From Pseudomethylobacillus aquaticus (GTDB lineage Bacteria; Pseudomonadota; Gammaproteobacteria; Burkholderiales; Methylophilaceae), in assembly GCF_003730115.1 (NCBI RefSeq), contig NZ_RJVP01000001.1, positions 62,001 to 126,000 on the forward strand: 64,000 bases of DNA, given 5' to 3'. Below, piece after piece: positions 51,701-59,205 of the stretch (position 1 is the first letter of the stretch; every line of letters starts with the position of its first letter). Made by a program: the position numbers and the translations under genes. The notes under the pieces are model-generated. The model saw nothing but the letters and a program-made list of their open reading frames with translations. It made no database searches and had not been told where the DNA came from.

Positions 51701-53226
51701 GTGACGTGTTCGACGAGGCCAACAAACTCAAAGAGTACATGGACAACCCCGAAGAGCCGTTCGCCGTCGGCCGCAGCCTGATGTTCACCTGGTTTCTTGG
51801 TGGGTCGATCTCGTCTGCCGTCGTTAACCTGACGCAGCCGGTCCTGATGACGTTCCCCTACCTGTCACAGTGGGGGCCCGCAAAGGCAGGCCAGTATCTG
51901 GCTGGTGCCGCAAAAGACGCTGTACGTCCGACAGGTATTCAGGATCAGGGCATGAAAGACGTGCTGGCCAGAGCATCCGAAATGGGGATCGTGGAGCCGC
52001 AGGAAATTCATCACCTCTACCGCCTGGGCATGAAGAGCTTGCTGAGTCGCGTTCCAGCAGGCGAAAACTTCCGCACGCGGCTGCAGGGCGCCGGGCAGAT
52101 GTGGGGTTACCTGTTTGGGCAGGCTGAGAAGTTCAATCGCCGCCTGACGTTCATCGCGGCCTACCGCATGGCCGTGGATAACCCGGATCTCGGTGACGCC
52201 TATGAGTTCGCGGAACGGGCGGTCGAAGAAACGCAGGGGATTTACTCCAAGGCCAACCGGCCAAACTGGGCGCGCGGTACTGGCTCACTGGGTGCTGTAG
52301 GCGCGGCGGCCTTCACGTTCAAGCAATACTCGATTGCCTACGTTGAATTGCTTCGCCGCATGTGGATGGCCGGGCCGGAAGGTAAGCGCGCCGCCGGGAT
52401 CATGCTGGGCATGCTGGTGCTGGCATCCGGCCTCCAAGGTCTACCCTTTGCAGATGACGGTGAAGACGCACTGGATACCGCACTGCAGTTTATGGGAAGG
52501 GAAGGGAACACCAAGGCTGATGTTCGCAACTGGGCGCTGGATATGCTGGGTGAAGAGGCAGGCCTGTTTGCACTGTATGGCGTTTCTGCCTTCTTGCCGC
52601 TCGACATACAAAGCCGTTTGGGCATGGCCAACCTCATCCCATCCACGACGCTGCTCAAACCATCTGAGGATAACAAAGCACGGGCGCTGGGAGAGCTGTT
52701 CGGTGCACCTGGCTCATACCTGACTGACATAGCAGACGCGATCAGCGCTTGGGAGGCTGGGAAGTCTGGCGTGGATACCCTAATTGAGATGGCGCCGGTG
52801 GCGATCAAGAACCTCAACAAGGGGTTCGATATGGCAGCTGATGGTTTCTACTCGGACACGCGAGGCAAGAAGGTTGTGGATACCGACGCCGGTGATTCAT
52901 TTATCAAGGGCGTGCTAGGCTTCCAGCCGACCAAGGTCTCAATGGAAACCAGACGGCTGGGCAGCATCCAGCAGAGTGTGAGCCGTGTGAAGCAAAAGGA
53001 AGGCGACATTGCAGACCTGCTTGCACAAGGCCGATTTGAGGGGAGCCAGGAGAAGATCCAGCGCGCCATGCAAATGCTGAATGACTGGAACGAGCGGAAT
53101 CCGAACTTGCGAATCAGTATTGCACCACGCCAGATCATTCAGCGATTGCGAGCAATGGCGATGACGAGAGAGCAGCGCTTGCTTAAAACGATACCAAAGG
53201 AGCTTAGAGCATCACTTATTGAGTGA
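42748..53226 (+). CDS. Giant polyvalent ejection protein (3492 aa, PLxRFG)
   Basis: One uninterrupted frame, AAGGAG before the ATG. Segments in order: Gly/Ala-rich, possibly membrane-inserting start (1-330); pyrophosphatase-like fold (about 596-730, GHYGYIKGVAARAPDKEHVD); ADP-ribosyltransferase-like stretch (about 776-898, tentative); N6-adenine methylase with LEPSAGMGH (1848) and NPPF (1906-1909); Barnase/EndoU/ColE5-like nuclease stretch (about 2025-2120, WGDNLKGVQHIIKQR); zincin motif HETLGH (2258-2263); LPD3-like part (about 2430-2560); PLxRFG motif PLMRFG (2828-2833); helical end. This matches phage polyvalent/DarB-like proteins packed in the head and injected with DNA, probably for anti-restriction and host takeover. 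Domain names other than methylase and PLxRFG are from pattern memory. Confidence 0.9.
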   Translation: MAIVKIPQSEFQNITPVEDTGVVRGGVDLGINLLRGTLNAAKGISDSVKVNNPVSKAIQTGTEFVGKGLSPGAVAQEQINAQRSAGAAGKGAGTEIGAALQNFADAPLDTIAQGAGTIVPTLLAQRLPGVRNSPVAQKAVGAGTGAAMAAGFVKSGIYDGVEKDYLASGASPEEAAARAEDAQRYTGENWDQIALGAGLGALASVSGVEKALLPGVLGAGAKAQVGQGVRNMLKETLKGGFAEAIPEAIQGGQERLAENVALQREGFDVDTFKGVAGNATLEGLAGGVLGGGVGAAQAAISPREKLKQTLLESGSPGPLTQAAVAGINSGASDNIAAAGATQTPSRLEPMRDFVESNQDGLERLISGAGGVAGVRRVLGDQAASEFSAFYNIARNPEASPAARKLALTAVGAISQRMIDSAPSQDQATSSFAVPPQPQQESSNVSVPTQPTPTNVDQRAAGVGIDNGNGSPALVPSGADNPAGRRSDDQRGRPGIGQSGASSRAAPAVPEQAVDARAGSGDALTAAPVAPAVGDIVESGGVRFRKTENGYERVQAPVDVGGTDIPLINGNDQKANEAATSDLNERPAPTDGQKQAGNYKKGQIKLAGLSVSVENPAGSKRQGKGADGKPWSNTMAGHYGYIKGVAARAPDKEHVDVYVKPGSPDDFAGDVYVVNQVDPVTGKFDEPKVMMGYDSQEEAEQAYQASYSDDWKGNGGVVPVAMPKFKEMLQDKQAFLKPVVAEAVTQIPEKVLAPRVDSIPSMAFGPGAIQPKVIAEGRQLFRETNQSGLDDLLRGDSTFDYNGVFVADNKDIAIGQSDNKGVMVEFRPNSLSGRENIKPGTGNIAGREYKVDIVAPRAVQSVTFANPKFEKGLGGISIRRLKAEFDREVNPDGSITYTRKPQFGSSDLAALQDSSPSQEAKPLKGADKYNSLVAQWNDLADRYKAADDQGKAIIKPAMDLLDSEMKKVGRESMIDAKRQIAEAGKKRAAEEAEQFKAMAQGERLRPSEFSEGKGIFWEKTGPDEWTGRGEWFNSGKTMTSSEMAARGGFLPMPATVFQAESKVEGVAKTADPAEEDDGFIKMTKQELQDEQIRQQQERIAEEKRKRPTDERGKRVKAQKIEELEKRLEEYRIFIAKQNRPQPEGGKQGSLIQSKTSEADEPSLGADSVSKLNDEAGAEEGKQQVATKGETPAADYQNRQHTVAVHKNLFERILDYKVTADEVKASFNSLIDNKESLLEELGKMTKPELLDRFPGIGFRYKNERKDRVIEAAYNDMLDDFALRNSISWGMSSGLDGYAAGVRAFIEKITDEDVRAYADKVNAARSEREAERQGRNAGMQEPKTLDDFQNLLRSKMGTGLDFKQARLSLSPEQRATFDDLTASKTMAERAGRKENQKTEVRVAGQTVSGQIIETKHTKKGHDLYVVQLSERIERDDYNTLNAGAKSLGGYYSAFRGNGAVPGFQFTTRENAEAFVALAGGNKEAAQDAVKERRDAFEDDRSQSAVERLTEMAAKLEERADSELNRDRKVNTTRRAGMAERAERAASAEKATAKTMRNIANAIQTGSAKYLGQVRQKSQVEYLQRALTSAQLEMLRQQYPSYADQEKHKFDPMTPEVADYAEFPGYRLRRSDWAALGRAMVEIDGLKTDGKRILSVADDVTAAYLKFAKENITKVGVFANQKGERAVFTSKADAENSISRSGFKGKAVVLPFKRGENLIVLSPAEAQLRGIWRGDDDQYIEVRSDFGAELVQKIGKANRRAAKVELPWQLENAHDRREKLRRMGIETPAEFRAALREMISLRETPAESDKVKKLERAMVGRRNDGLDFFPTPSSTADEMVEAADIKDGMTVLEPSAGMGHIAERIRETGVEPDVVEISGDRRELLEAKGFNVVASDFMELTEQYDRIIMNPPFSDRRDEAHVRHAYELLKPNGRLVAIMGEGVFFGSDRRAGEFRDWLEAVGGTSEKLESGTFMDPSLPVTTSVAARMVVIDKGTGPAFSRSAMKSVDANIQRGERAMNQVLLDRADVARAMYHNELGWIDFVWGDNLKGVQHIIKQRTIKDGLTVDQVYQLLTERIVDAVATGNLVRVREFQVSRQVVLEKNGYEAVLVRNKGSNGWVLSGWKVKTPGAKTGGNDPAKATDTAADSTDGRAVSGVMAELSSLAEQAVNNPALSRGAPGGMPVDVVQTITDAIGQRWKGAPEIIVVSDMNDARIRKVVRDENQRQLSQGATGEPEGFFDAGKVYVVASQMRSVNDVVRVLFHETLGHAGLRGVFGEELKPILRQIANMRKAEVAAKAAEYGLNMEVESDRLIAAEEVLAVMAQTKPEIGFVKRAIAAIRAWLRQHVPGFAKMQMTDNDIIANFILPARQFIESGRAELSLREGQNPPLPAMSRDDARAILNGEPVASLNSEDAPKGGFAAVVDWAAEIFASQGGKAVRDGFGEVALDRRAAKDSMAHGGANRYKKVAFAAVKDVIEKGALVWSGKDGREDSYYFSGPVEIDGVTNIETVLVKKDFNTKRMYLHSIITKQNLLNQGVSRVDAVASERSGSIDSEGIARILQNLMTDNQGDGNTAFSRASTATPEGVMGSGARRAAFDMGVMNKALDVLKQPSMRTFGVISGIRTQLDKARQDPTGFGRVFDLMVGFENDLRRTAARPSTLAPSIFPVDNEGMVNGLKKLLKGKQNSAADKAVADALFDGTLDGDDAFSGKVFTDAELMDRGFTPAQVTKYREARAVVDASLMEAAAATAFQMAQKYIPGYKDAIRDNPSMASDLVPTALENAAQRVQDKISSTADPKELGRLENQLLSITETIDAVRLVFERVGQLQQAGYMPLMRFGKYTVTGYDATGAVEYHARFDTETEAKLAESWAKVRFERAERGIAPTNPNTLFAGVDPETVSLFVNQLGVKFGDESVNESVMQEWYRRAVSERSAWKRLINRKGTPGYDDDIERVLASFITSNARFAAQAYNRGGILDAMNFLQTDPEYKRRGDVFDEANKLKEYMDNPEEPFAVGRSLMFTWFLGGSISSAVVNLTQPVLMTFPYLSQWGPAKAGQYLAGAAKDAVRPTGIQDQGMKDVLARASEMGIVEPQEIHHLYRLGMKSLLSRVPAGENFRTRLQGAGQMWGYLFGQAEKFNRRLTFIAAYRMAVDNPDLGDAYEFAERAVEETQGIYSKANRPNWARGTGSLGAVGAAAFTFKQYSIAYVELLRRMWMAGPEGKRAAGIMLGMLVLASGLQGLPFADDGEDALDTALQFMGREGNTKADVRNWALDMLGEEAGLFALYGVSAFLPLDIQSRLGMANLIPSTTLLKPSEDNKARALGELFGAPGSYLTDIADAISAWEAGKSGVDTLIEMAPVAIKNLNKGFDMAADGFYSDTRGKKVVDTDAGDSFIKGVLGFQPTKVSMETRRLGSIQQSVSRVKQKEGDIADLLAQGRFEGSQEKIQRAMQMLNDWNERNPNLRISIAPRQIIQRLRAMAMTREQRLLKTIPKELRASLIE

Positions 53227-53253
53227 TGGTGCAGTATTCAGTCGCACAGGTAT

Positions 53254-53281
53254 AAGGCATGTCGCTGGCATGCCTTTTTTT
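53254..53281 (+). terminator. Terminator of the late operon
   Basis: AAGGCATG (53254-53261) pairs with CATGCCTT (53269-53276), followed by a seven-T run. Lies 28 bp after the giant gene and ends phage transcription before attR. Confidence 0.88.
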
Positions 53282-53285
53282 CATG

Positions 53286-53303
53286 GTGTGGTGTAAAGTG
53301 TGG
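53286..53303 (+). promoter_or_regulatory. Two GTGTGG arm-type sites near attR
   Basis: GTGTGG occurs at 53286-53291 and 53298-53303, 12 bp apart, and in the inverted repeat beside int (311-361). Shared motifs on both arms suggest integrase arm-binding sites. Confidence 0.5.
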
Positions 53304-53369
53304 AAAAAAATTATTGTAAAATATGAATTTATAAATAAAATCAATTGATTATGTTAGATATATGGCGGA

Positions 53370-53383
53370 CACCCTTTCCGCCA
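53370..53383 (+). repeat. attR core (14 bp)
   Basis: Exact copy of the attL core. The rest of the tRNA is absent here, so this is the phage-side junction. Stretch 53384-53800 is host DNA with no convincing gene. Confidence 0.9.
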
Positions 53384-53737
53384 AGCCTCCCTGCTCACGC
53401 TGTCCTGCTTGTCCCCTGCGCCATTCCCTGATGCCGTATCCGTTTTGCCTGATCATTGTTCTAATCTGAGATTCTGATGTGCGATATTCTGTTTGTTCGT
53501 CATGTTGAGCTTGTCTCTTGAGCACGATCAATGGAACCTGCTGCTTTTTCTGTTTGTCCCATTGGCCGTGTATCGCTTAATATCGATGCAAGCCTGCATC
53601 TCCCTGACGGGATACACGCTGTTTAGTGATGCATGTTGCTCGTCTCGACATGCACTGCCTGTGAACCCTGGTGTCAGCGCCATGCGTACGGTTCCCATGT
53701 GTAGGGTCTAACAAGAGCGGCATGCTGCCCATAGCAT

Positions 53738-53770
53738 GGGACACGCTGTCATTTTCTGACACACTGTCCC
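53738..53770. repeat. Imperfect inverted repeat before the antiporter gene
   Basis: GGGACACGCTGTCA and TGACACACTGTCCC pair at 11 of 14 positions around TTTTC, 30 bp before the antiporter ATG. Could be an operator or an RNA leader hairpin. Confidence 0.4.
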
Positions 53771-53800
53771 TGCGCCCGAGATCTACTGAAAGAGTTATTG

Positions 53801-55516
53801 ATGCCACATGACGTCAGTCTGATCGCCACCATTGCCGCCGGTTTTGGTCTTGCCCTGATCTTTGGATACTTCGCGGCGCGTCTGCGCATGCCACCACTGG
53901 TCGGCTACCTGCTGGCGGGGATCGTCATCAGCCCCACCACGCCAGGCTTTGTCGCCGATATCGGTCTTGCCAGCCAGTTGGCCGAGATCGGCGTGATGCT
54001 GCTGATGTTCGGTGTGGGCCTGCATTTTTCGCTGGACGATCTGATGCAGGTACGCAAGATCGCGGTGCCCGGTGCCATCGTGCAGATCGGGGTGGCGGTG
54101 CTGCTGGGCATGCTGACCGCTTCCTTGTGGGGCTGGGATTTCGGCGCTTCCCTGGTGTTCGGTCTATGTCTTTCGGTGGCGAGTACGGTGGTGCTGCTGA
54201 GGGCGCTGGAATCCAAGGGCTTGCTCAAATCCATCAACGGGCAGATCGCCGTGGGCTGGCTGGTGGTAGAAGACCTGGTCATGGTACTGGTGCTGGTGTT
54301 GTTGCCTGCGCTGGCCGGTGTGATCTCCTCCGTCGATAGCGCTAGCACTACTGCCATTTCCTCCAGCAACATCTGGCAGACGGTGGGCATCACCCTGGCC
54401 AAAGTGGTGGCCTTTATCGTACTGATGCTGGTAGTGGGGCGCCGCGTGCTGCCCAAGCTGTTATGGTTCGTGGCCAAGACCGGTTCGCAGGAGCTGTTCA
54501 CGCTGAGTGTGGTGGCCGTGGCGGTTGGTGTTGCCTTCGGCGCAGCGGCGCTGTTCGATGTGTCGTTTGCCTTGGGTGCCTTCTTCGCCGGCATGATGAT
54601 GCGCGAATCCGAGTTCAGTCACCGTGCCGCGGATGAATCGCTACCCTTGCGCGATGCGTTCGCGGTGCTGTTCTTCGTGTCGGTGGGCATGCTGTTCGAC
54701 CCGGCGGTGCTGTGGAACGAGCCGGTCAAGCTGGTGGCCGTGGTGGCCATCATCATGGTGGGCAAGACCATCGCCGCCGTCGGGCTGGTGCTGCTGTTCC
54801 GTTACCCCCTTAACACGGCACTCACGGTAGGTGCCAGTCTGGCGCAGATCGGTGAGTTCTCGTTCATCCTGGCGGGTCTGGGGGTGGGCCTGGGCCTGAT
54901 GCCCGTGGAAGGGCAAAGCCTGGTGCTGGCAGGTGCCTTGATCTCTATCGCCGCCAATTCCGCCTTGTTCGCCGCCATCGAGCCATTGCAACGCTGGATA
55001 CGTGGCCGTTCCGATCTGGCGCGCAGACTGGAACGCAGTGTGGATCCGCTGGCCGAGCTGCCATATTCCACCGATCAGACCCTGCTCACCGGTCAGGTGG
55101 TATTGGTTGGCTATGGCCGCGTGGGCAAACGCATCGGCCAGAAGCTGCGTGATGCGCACATTCCTTATGTGGTGGCCGAGCAGAACCGCGAGATGGTGGA
55201 TGCACTGCGCCACAGTGGCATCCCTGCCGTGAGTGGCGACGCCGCCACGCCCGAGGTGCTGATCCAGGCCCACATCGCACGGGCCGCCATGCTGGTGATC
55301 GCCATTCCCGAGACCGTGCATGTACGCAAGATGGTGGACATCGCCAAAACACTGAATCCCTCGGTGCTGATCGTGCTGCGCACGCACAGCGAGGAAGAAG
55401 CCGCCATGTTCGAGAAAGAGAACCTGGGCAAGGTGTTCAATGGCGAGAAGGAATTGGCCAATGGCATGACTACCCACATCCTGCGTGAATTGCAGAGCCG
55501 TTTCGTCACCACCTGA
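53801..55516 (+). CDS. CPA2 cation:proton antiporter (KefB/YbaL-like)
   Basis: 571 aa from ATG 53801. Residues 1-385 give about 12 membrane helices of the CPA2 fold (MPPLVGYLLAGIVISP; GVMLLMFGVGLHFS). The cytoplasmic part has a TrkA-N/RCK nucleotide site VVLVGYGRVGKRIGQKL (about 427) and a loop DAATPEVLIQAHI. It exchanges K+ or Na+ for protons, gated by nucleotide binding, probably in pH or electrophile stress. Most like YbaL of E. coli by layout. Host gene, first after the prophage. Confidence 0.9.
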   Translation: MPHDVSLIATIAAGFGLALIFGYFAARLRMPPLVGYLLAGIVISPTTPGFVADIGLASQLAEIGVMLLMFGVGLHFSLDDLMQVRKIAVPGAIVQIGVAVLLGMLTASLWGWDFGASLVFGLCLSVASTVVLLRALESKGLLKSINGQIAVGWLVVEDLVMVLVLVLLPALAGVISSVDSASTTAISSSNIWQTVGITLAKVVAFIVLMLVVGRRVLPKLLWFVAKTGSQELFTLSVVAVAVGVAFGAAALFDVSFALGAFFAGMMMRESEFSHRAADESLPLRDAFAVLFFVSVGMLFDPAVLWNEPVKLVAVVAIIMVGKTIAAVGLVLLFRYPLNTALTVGASLAQIGEFSFILAGLGVGLGLMPVEGQSLVLAGALISIAANSALFAAIEPLQRWIRGRSDLARRLERSVDPLAELPYSTDQTLLTGQVVLVGYGRVGKRIGQKLRDAHIPYVVAEQNREMVDALRHSGIPAVSGDAATPEVLIQAHIARAAMLVIAIPETVHVRKMVDIAKTLNPSVLIVLRTHSEEEAAMFEKENLGKVFNGEKELANGMTTHILRELQSRFVTT

Positions 55517-55714
55517 GTGTTTCAAGCTCCGTGCAGGCCACCTGCATGGGGCAGCAGCATCCATCGCGCAAACAATCCTTAATGTGCAAATTATTTGTTG
55601 TTTCTGAGCAACAAAATCCCTGCAATTCATTTTGCGTCATCAATCTGTCACATTTGATACGCAATATCGCCCCTGTGTTGAAACACGCAATTTTCAATTA
55701 CCAAGGGGTTAACA

Positions 55715-57190
55715 ATGACGAATTTCAAAGTACGCAGTTTGCTGGCTGCTGTTTCCGGTGCACTGCTGCTGTCCGCAGGTGGTACCGCAATGGCGGATTC
55801 CACCGATGACATCGTAAATGCACTGATTGCCAAGGGCGTGCTGACCGAAGAAGAAGGCGCACTGCTGATGCGGGGCCGCCAAGGCGAGAAAGAAGCTGCC
55901 GAGAAGAAAAAAGAAACCGCCATCAGCGCTGGTTACAAGGACGGCATCGTGTTCTCCAGCGGTGACGGCAAGACCAGCATGGCCATCAACGGCCGTATCC
56001 ACGCTGACTACCGCGCATTCAACTACGACGAAGATGACAATGGCTCCACCGGCCTGAGCGCTAACGGTGCCGACACCTTTGATATCCGCCGTGCGCGTCT
56101 GGGTGCCAAGGTCAAGTTCCTGGACTACTACGAAGCTGAAGTCGTTGCCAACCTGTCCGGTGGTTCCACCACCATGGACGTGGCTTACCTGAACATCTCC
56201 TGGTTCAAGAACGCACAACTGCGTTTCGGTCAATTCAAGATGCCATTCAGTCTGGAACAACTGACCAGCTCCAACAACATCGATTTCGTTGAGCGTAGCT
56301 TTGTTGACGCTTATGTACCAGCCAAGGAAGTGGGCGCCATGATGCACGGTGCGCCGTTCACTGGCTTCACCTACGGCGTGGCGGCTTCTACCGGTCGTGG
56401 TATCAACAGTGCAGAGAACGACGTGCGTGTGGATGACGTGGACCTGATCGGTCGCGCCACCATCAACTTCGCTGAGATCATGGGCGACAAGAACATGGTA
56501 TTGCACGCAGGTCTGGCCGCTGCCAAGGGTGATATCTCCAAGGGTGACGCTGCTGCTGCCTTCGGTGGTAACCGTAGCACCGAGGCACGTGGTGCTTCCT
56601 TCTTCAGCGCACCGGTGGTGAATACGCCAGCTGGCGCCGATGCTTCCATCGATCGCACCCGCGTTGGCCTGGAAGGTGCTGCTGCTTATGGTCCATTCAA
56701 GGTTCAAGCGCAATACCTGACCAGCAGCTTCGATTTCGACACCGCAACGCGTGGTTATGACGTGGACATCAACACCTGGTACGCAGAAGCCCTGTGGACG
56801 CTGACCGGTGAAACCCATGCCAGCCGTTACAAGGGTGGTGCTTTCGGTGCCCTCAAGCCTACCAACAACTTTGACCCGGTCAAATTCACGGGCGGTGCCT
56901 GGGAACTGGGCCTGCGTTACAGCAAGTTCGACGCCAGCGATTTCAACACCCTGGGCCTGCGTGCAGGTGCTGGTCAGGATGCTCAAGTCGGTACCGGTGC
57001 CAGCCGTTTTTCCGAAGCCAATTCCTGGACCATGGGTGTGAAGTTCGTAGCGAACCCACACGTACGCTTCATGCTGGATTTCGTACAGACCGATTTCGAG
57101 AACAACTTCGGTGGTGGGGTCGTCAACGTCAATGGCAAGCCAGAGAACGACGAAAAGGCACTGTTGCTGCGTACGCAATTCACGTTCTAA
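55715..57190 (+). CDS. Phosphate-selective porin (OprO/OprP family)
   Basis: 491 aa. A signal peptide ends at TAMA-DS (about 27). A short helical coiled segment (TEEEGALLMRGRQGEKEAAEKKKE in outline) precedes the 16-strand barrel, as in OprP. The barrel shows YLDYYEAEV-like and FGQFKMPFSLEQLTSS landmarks and ends with Phe, the outer-membrane assembly signal. It should pass anions such as phosphate. AAGGGG precedes the ATG; a terminator follows at 57219. Confidence 0.92.
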   Translation: MTNFKVRSLLAAVSGALLLSAGGTAMADSTDDIVNALIAKGVLTEEEGALLMRGRQGEKEAAEKKKETAISAGYKDGIVFSSGDGKTSMAINGRIHADYRAFNYDEDDNGSTGLSANGADTFDIRRARLGAKVKFLDYYEAEVVANLSGGSTTMDVAYLNISWFKNAQLRFGQFKMPFSLEQLTSSNNIDFVERSFVDAYVPAKEVGAMMHGAPFTGFTYGVAASTGRGINSAENDVRVDDVDLIGRATINFAEIMGDKNMVLHAGLAAAKGDISKGDAAAAFGGNRSTEARGASFFSAPVVNTPAGADASIDRTRVGLEGAAAYGPFKVQAQYLTSSFDFDTATRGYDVDINTWYAEALWTLTGETHASRYKGGAFGALKPTNNFDPVKFTGGAWELGLRYSKFDASDFNTLGLRAGAGQDAQVGTGASRFSEANSWTMGVKFVANPHVRFMLDFVQTDFENNFGGGVVNVNGKPENDEKALLLRTQFTF

Positions 57191-57218
57191 ACGCAACTCA
57201 GGTTCTACCTTTTGCAAC

Positions 57219-57243
57219 AAAAGCCCGCGCAAGCGGGCTTTTT
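57219..57243 (+). terminator. Terminator of the porin gene
   Basis: AAGCCCGC-GCAA-GCGGGCTT with flanking A and T runs forms a typical rho-independent terminator 30 bp after the porin stop. Confidence 0.9.
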
Positions 57244-57308
57244 GTCTTTTGCAGGGCATAGACCGCCTTGCACAGGGCTGGCGAATTTGGCTCGGGGTAT
57301 AATCAGGC

Positions 57309-59192
57309 ATGTCCACGATACGCTTATTGCCCGATCAGTTGATCAGCCAGATCGCCGCAGGGGAGGTGGTTGAACGCCCGGCCTCGGCACTCAAGGAGTT
57401 GCTGGAAAATAGCCTGGATGCCGGTAGCACCGACATCAGCGTGGCCTTGCTGCAGGGCGGTGTGAAGCAGTTGCGCGTTGCCGACAATGGCGGCGGCATC
57501 AGCCAGGACGATCTGACGCTCGCGCTCACGCGTCACGCCACCAGCAAGATCGCCACACTGGATGACCTGGAAGCGGTGGCCAGCCTGGGCTTTCGTGGTG
57601 AGGCGCTGGCCAGTATCGCCTCCGTGTCACGCACCCAGATCATCAGCCGTGCTGCCAGCGCGCGGCATGCCTGGCGCATCAGTTCGGTAGGCAGCCAGAT
57701 CATGCCAGTCGAGCCTGCAGCGCTGGATGCCGGCACCATCGTCGAAGTCTCGGATCTGTATTTCAACACCCCGGCGCGCCGCAAATTCCTCAAGACCGAG
57801 GCCACCGAGTTCGGTCATTGTGACGATGCCTTCCAGCGCATCGCGCTGGCCCGCCCGGACGTCAGCCTGATGCTGCAGCACAACGGCCGCGCGGTCAGCC
57901 GCTACCAGGCAGGGCCTGCAGCCAGGCGTGTCGCTGAAGTGCTGGGGCAGGAGTTCGCCGATCAGGCTTTGAGCATAGAGGAATCCGCCGCGGGTTTGCG
58001 CCTGTGGGGCATGGCCGCCAAACCCACCTACCAGCGCAGCAGTCGCGACAGCCAGTATGTGTATGTGAATGGCCGTTTCGTGCGCGACAAGCTGATCGCC
58101 CACGCCATCCGTCAGGCATATCAGGATGTGCTGCACCATGACAGGCACCCCGCATTCGTATTGTTCCTGGAGCTGGATCCGGCTCTGGTGGATGTGAACG
58201 TGCACCCGGCCAAGACCGAGGTGCGTTTCCGCGAAGGCCAGTCCATCCATCGCTTCGTGTTCCACGCCTTGCACAAGGTGCTGGCAACCCCGGTTGGCAC
58301 GGCCACACCGGCCAGCCACAATCCCTTCGCCAGCCAGCCATCACTACAGAATCAGCCGCCGAATTACCCGACCTTCCAGTCGCGCATGGATTTGCAGGCG
58401 GCGCAACGCCCGGACTTCTATCAGGTGCTGTTCGGTGCCGGTCAGCCCGGGTCTGCTGCACAGGCGGATGGCGCGCCTGCCTGGTCCGCACCGCCTGAGT
58501 ATGATGCAGGCAGGGAATTGTCAGCCGGTTCTGCTGCGTTTGGCGGGTTCACGCCGTCGGTGACTCCGGCATCCACGCTGCAGCCTGATAGCGAGTTCCC
58601 CATGGGCTTCGCCATCGCCCAGCTACACGGTGTGTATGTGCTGGCGCAGAACAGCGCTGGTCTTATCGTGGTGGACATGCATGCCGCGCACGAACGCATC
58701 ATGTACGAACGCCTCAAAAGCGCGCTGGATGATGACAGCGTGCCCATGCAGCCCTTGCTGTTGCCGGTGAGCTTCCATGCCGACCGCATCGAAGTCGCCA
58801 GCGTGGAAGAACAGTTGAGTTCAGTCCAGTCGAACGGCCTGCAACAACTGGGCTTCGACATCGCCGTGCTGTCACCGACCACGCTGGCGGTGCGCGCCGT
58901 GCCCGCCATGCTGCAGGACGCCGATGCTGTTGCGCTGGCGCGTGATGTCTTGCGTGACCTGCGTGAATACGGCGCCAGCCGCGCGCTCACCGAGCGTCGT
59001 AATGAGCTGCTCGGCACCATGGCCTGCCATGCCGCAGTGCGCGCCAACCGCAGCCTGACCATCCCGGAGATGAACGCACTGTTGCGTGACATGGAAACCA
59101 CCGAGCGCTCCGGTCAATGCAACCATGGTCGTCCGACCTGGTTCCAGGTCAGCATGAGCGAGCTGGACAAGATGTTCATGCGCGGCAAATGA
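57309..59192 (+). CDS. mutL: DNA mismatch repair protein MutL
   Basis: 627 aa. GHKL ATPase motifs are all present in residues 1-110: [33 protein letters not shown]. The linker (about 335-430) is Gln/Pro/Ala-rich. The C-terminal domain has [12 protein letters not shown] (about 455), the endonuclease motif DQHA(X)2E(X)4E with Met for Gln, and CNHGRPT near the end. So this MutL probably nicks DNA itself, as in bacteria without MutH. It precedes miaA by 13 bp. Confidence 0.97.
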   Translation: MSTIRLLPDQLISQIAAGEVVERPASALKELLENSLDAGSTDISVALLQGGVKQLRVADNGGGISQDDLTLALTRHATSKIATLDDLEAVASLGFRGEALASIASVSRTQIISRAASARHAWRISSVGSQIMPVEPAALDAGTIVEVSDLYFNTPARRKFLKTEATEFGHCDDAFQRIALARPDVSLMLQHNGRAVSRYQAGPAARRVAEVLGQEFADQALSIEESAAGLRLWGMAAKPTYQRSSRDSQYVYVNGRFVRDKLIAHAIRQAYQDVLHHDRHPAFVLFLELDPALVDVNVHPAKTEVRFREGQSIHRFVFHALHKVLATPVGTATPASHNPFASQPSLQNQPPNYPTFQSRMDLQAAQRPDFYQVLFGAGQPGSAAQADGAPAWSAPPEYDAGRELSAGSAAFGGFTPSVTPASTLQPDSEFPMGFAIAQLHGVYVLAQNSAGLIVVDMHAAHERIMYERLKSALDDDSVPMQPLLLPVSFHADRIEVASVEEQLSSVQSNGLQQLGFDIAVLSPTTLAVRAVPAMLQDADAVALARDVLRDLREYGASRALTERRNELLGTMACHAAVRANRSLTIPEMNALLRDMETTERSGQCNHGRPTWFQVSMSELDKMFMRGK

Positions 59193-59205
59193 AGCGTTCA
59201 CCCGC

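Larger units (their letters stand above)
163..53383. mobile_element. Complete temperate prophage, podovirus-like
   Basis: The element is bounded by a 14-bp direct repeat, CACCCTTTCCGCCA, at 163-176 and 53370-53383, the first copy being the 3' end of tRNA-Ser. Inside are integrase, excisionase-like gene, CI/Cro immunity, recombination, replication, lysis, packaging and structural genes. No insertion sequence or obvious frameshift is seen. Portal, adaptor and internal virion proteins are present, with no contractile sheath or conventional tape-measure gene, which suggests a short-tailed particle. All essential modules look present, so it may be inducible. Confidence 0.93.

Noticed and set aside
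55709-57316. 535-codon minus-strand frame over the porin gene
   Set aside because: Antisense of a complete signal-peptide porin; His/Val/Thr-rich shadow composition.
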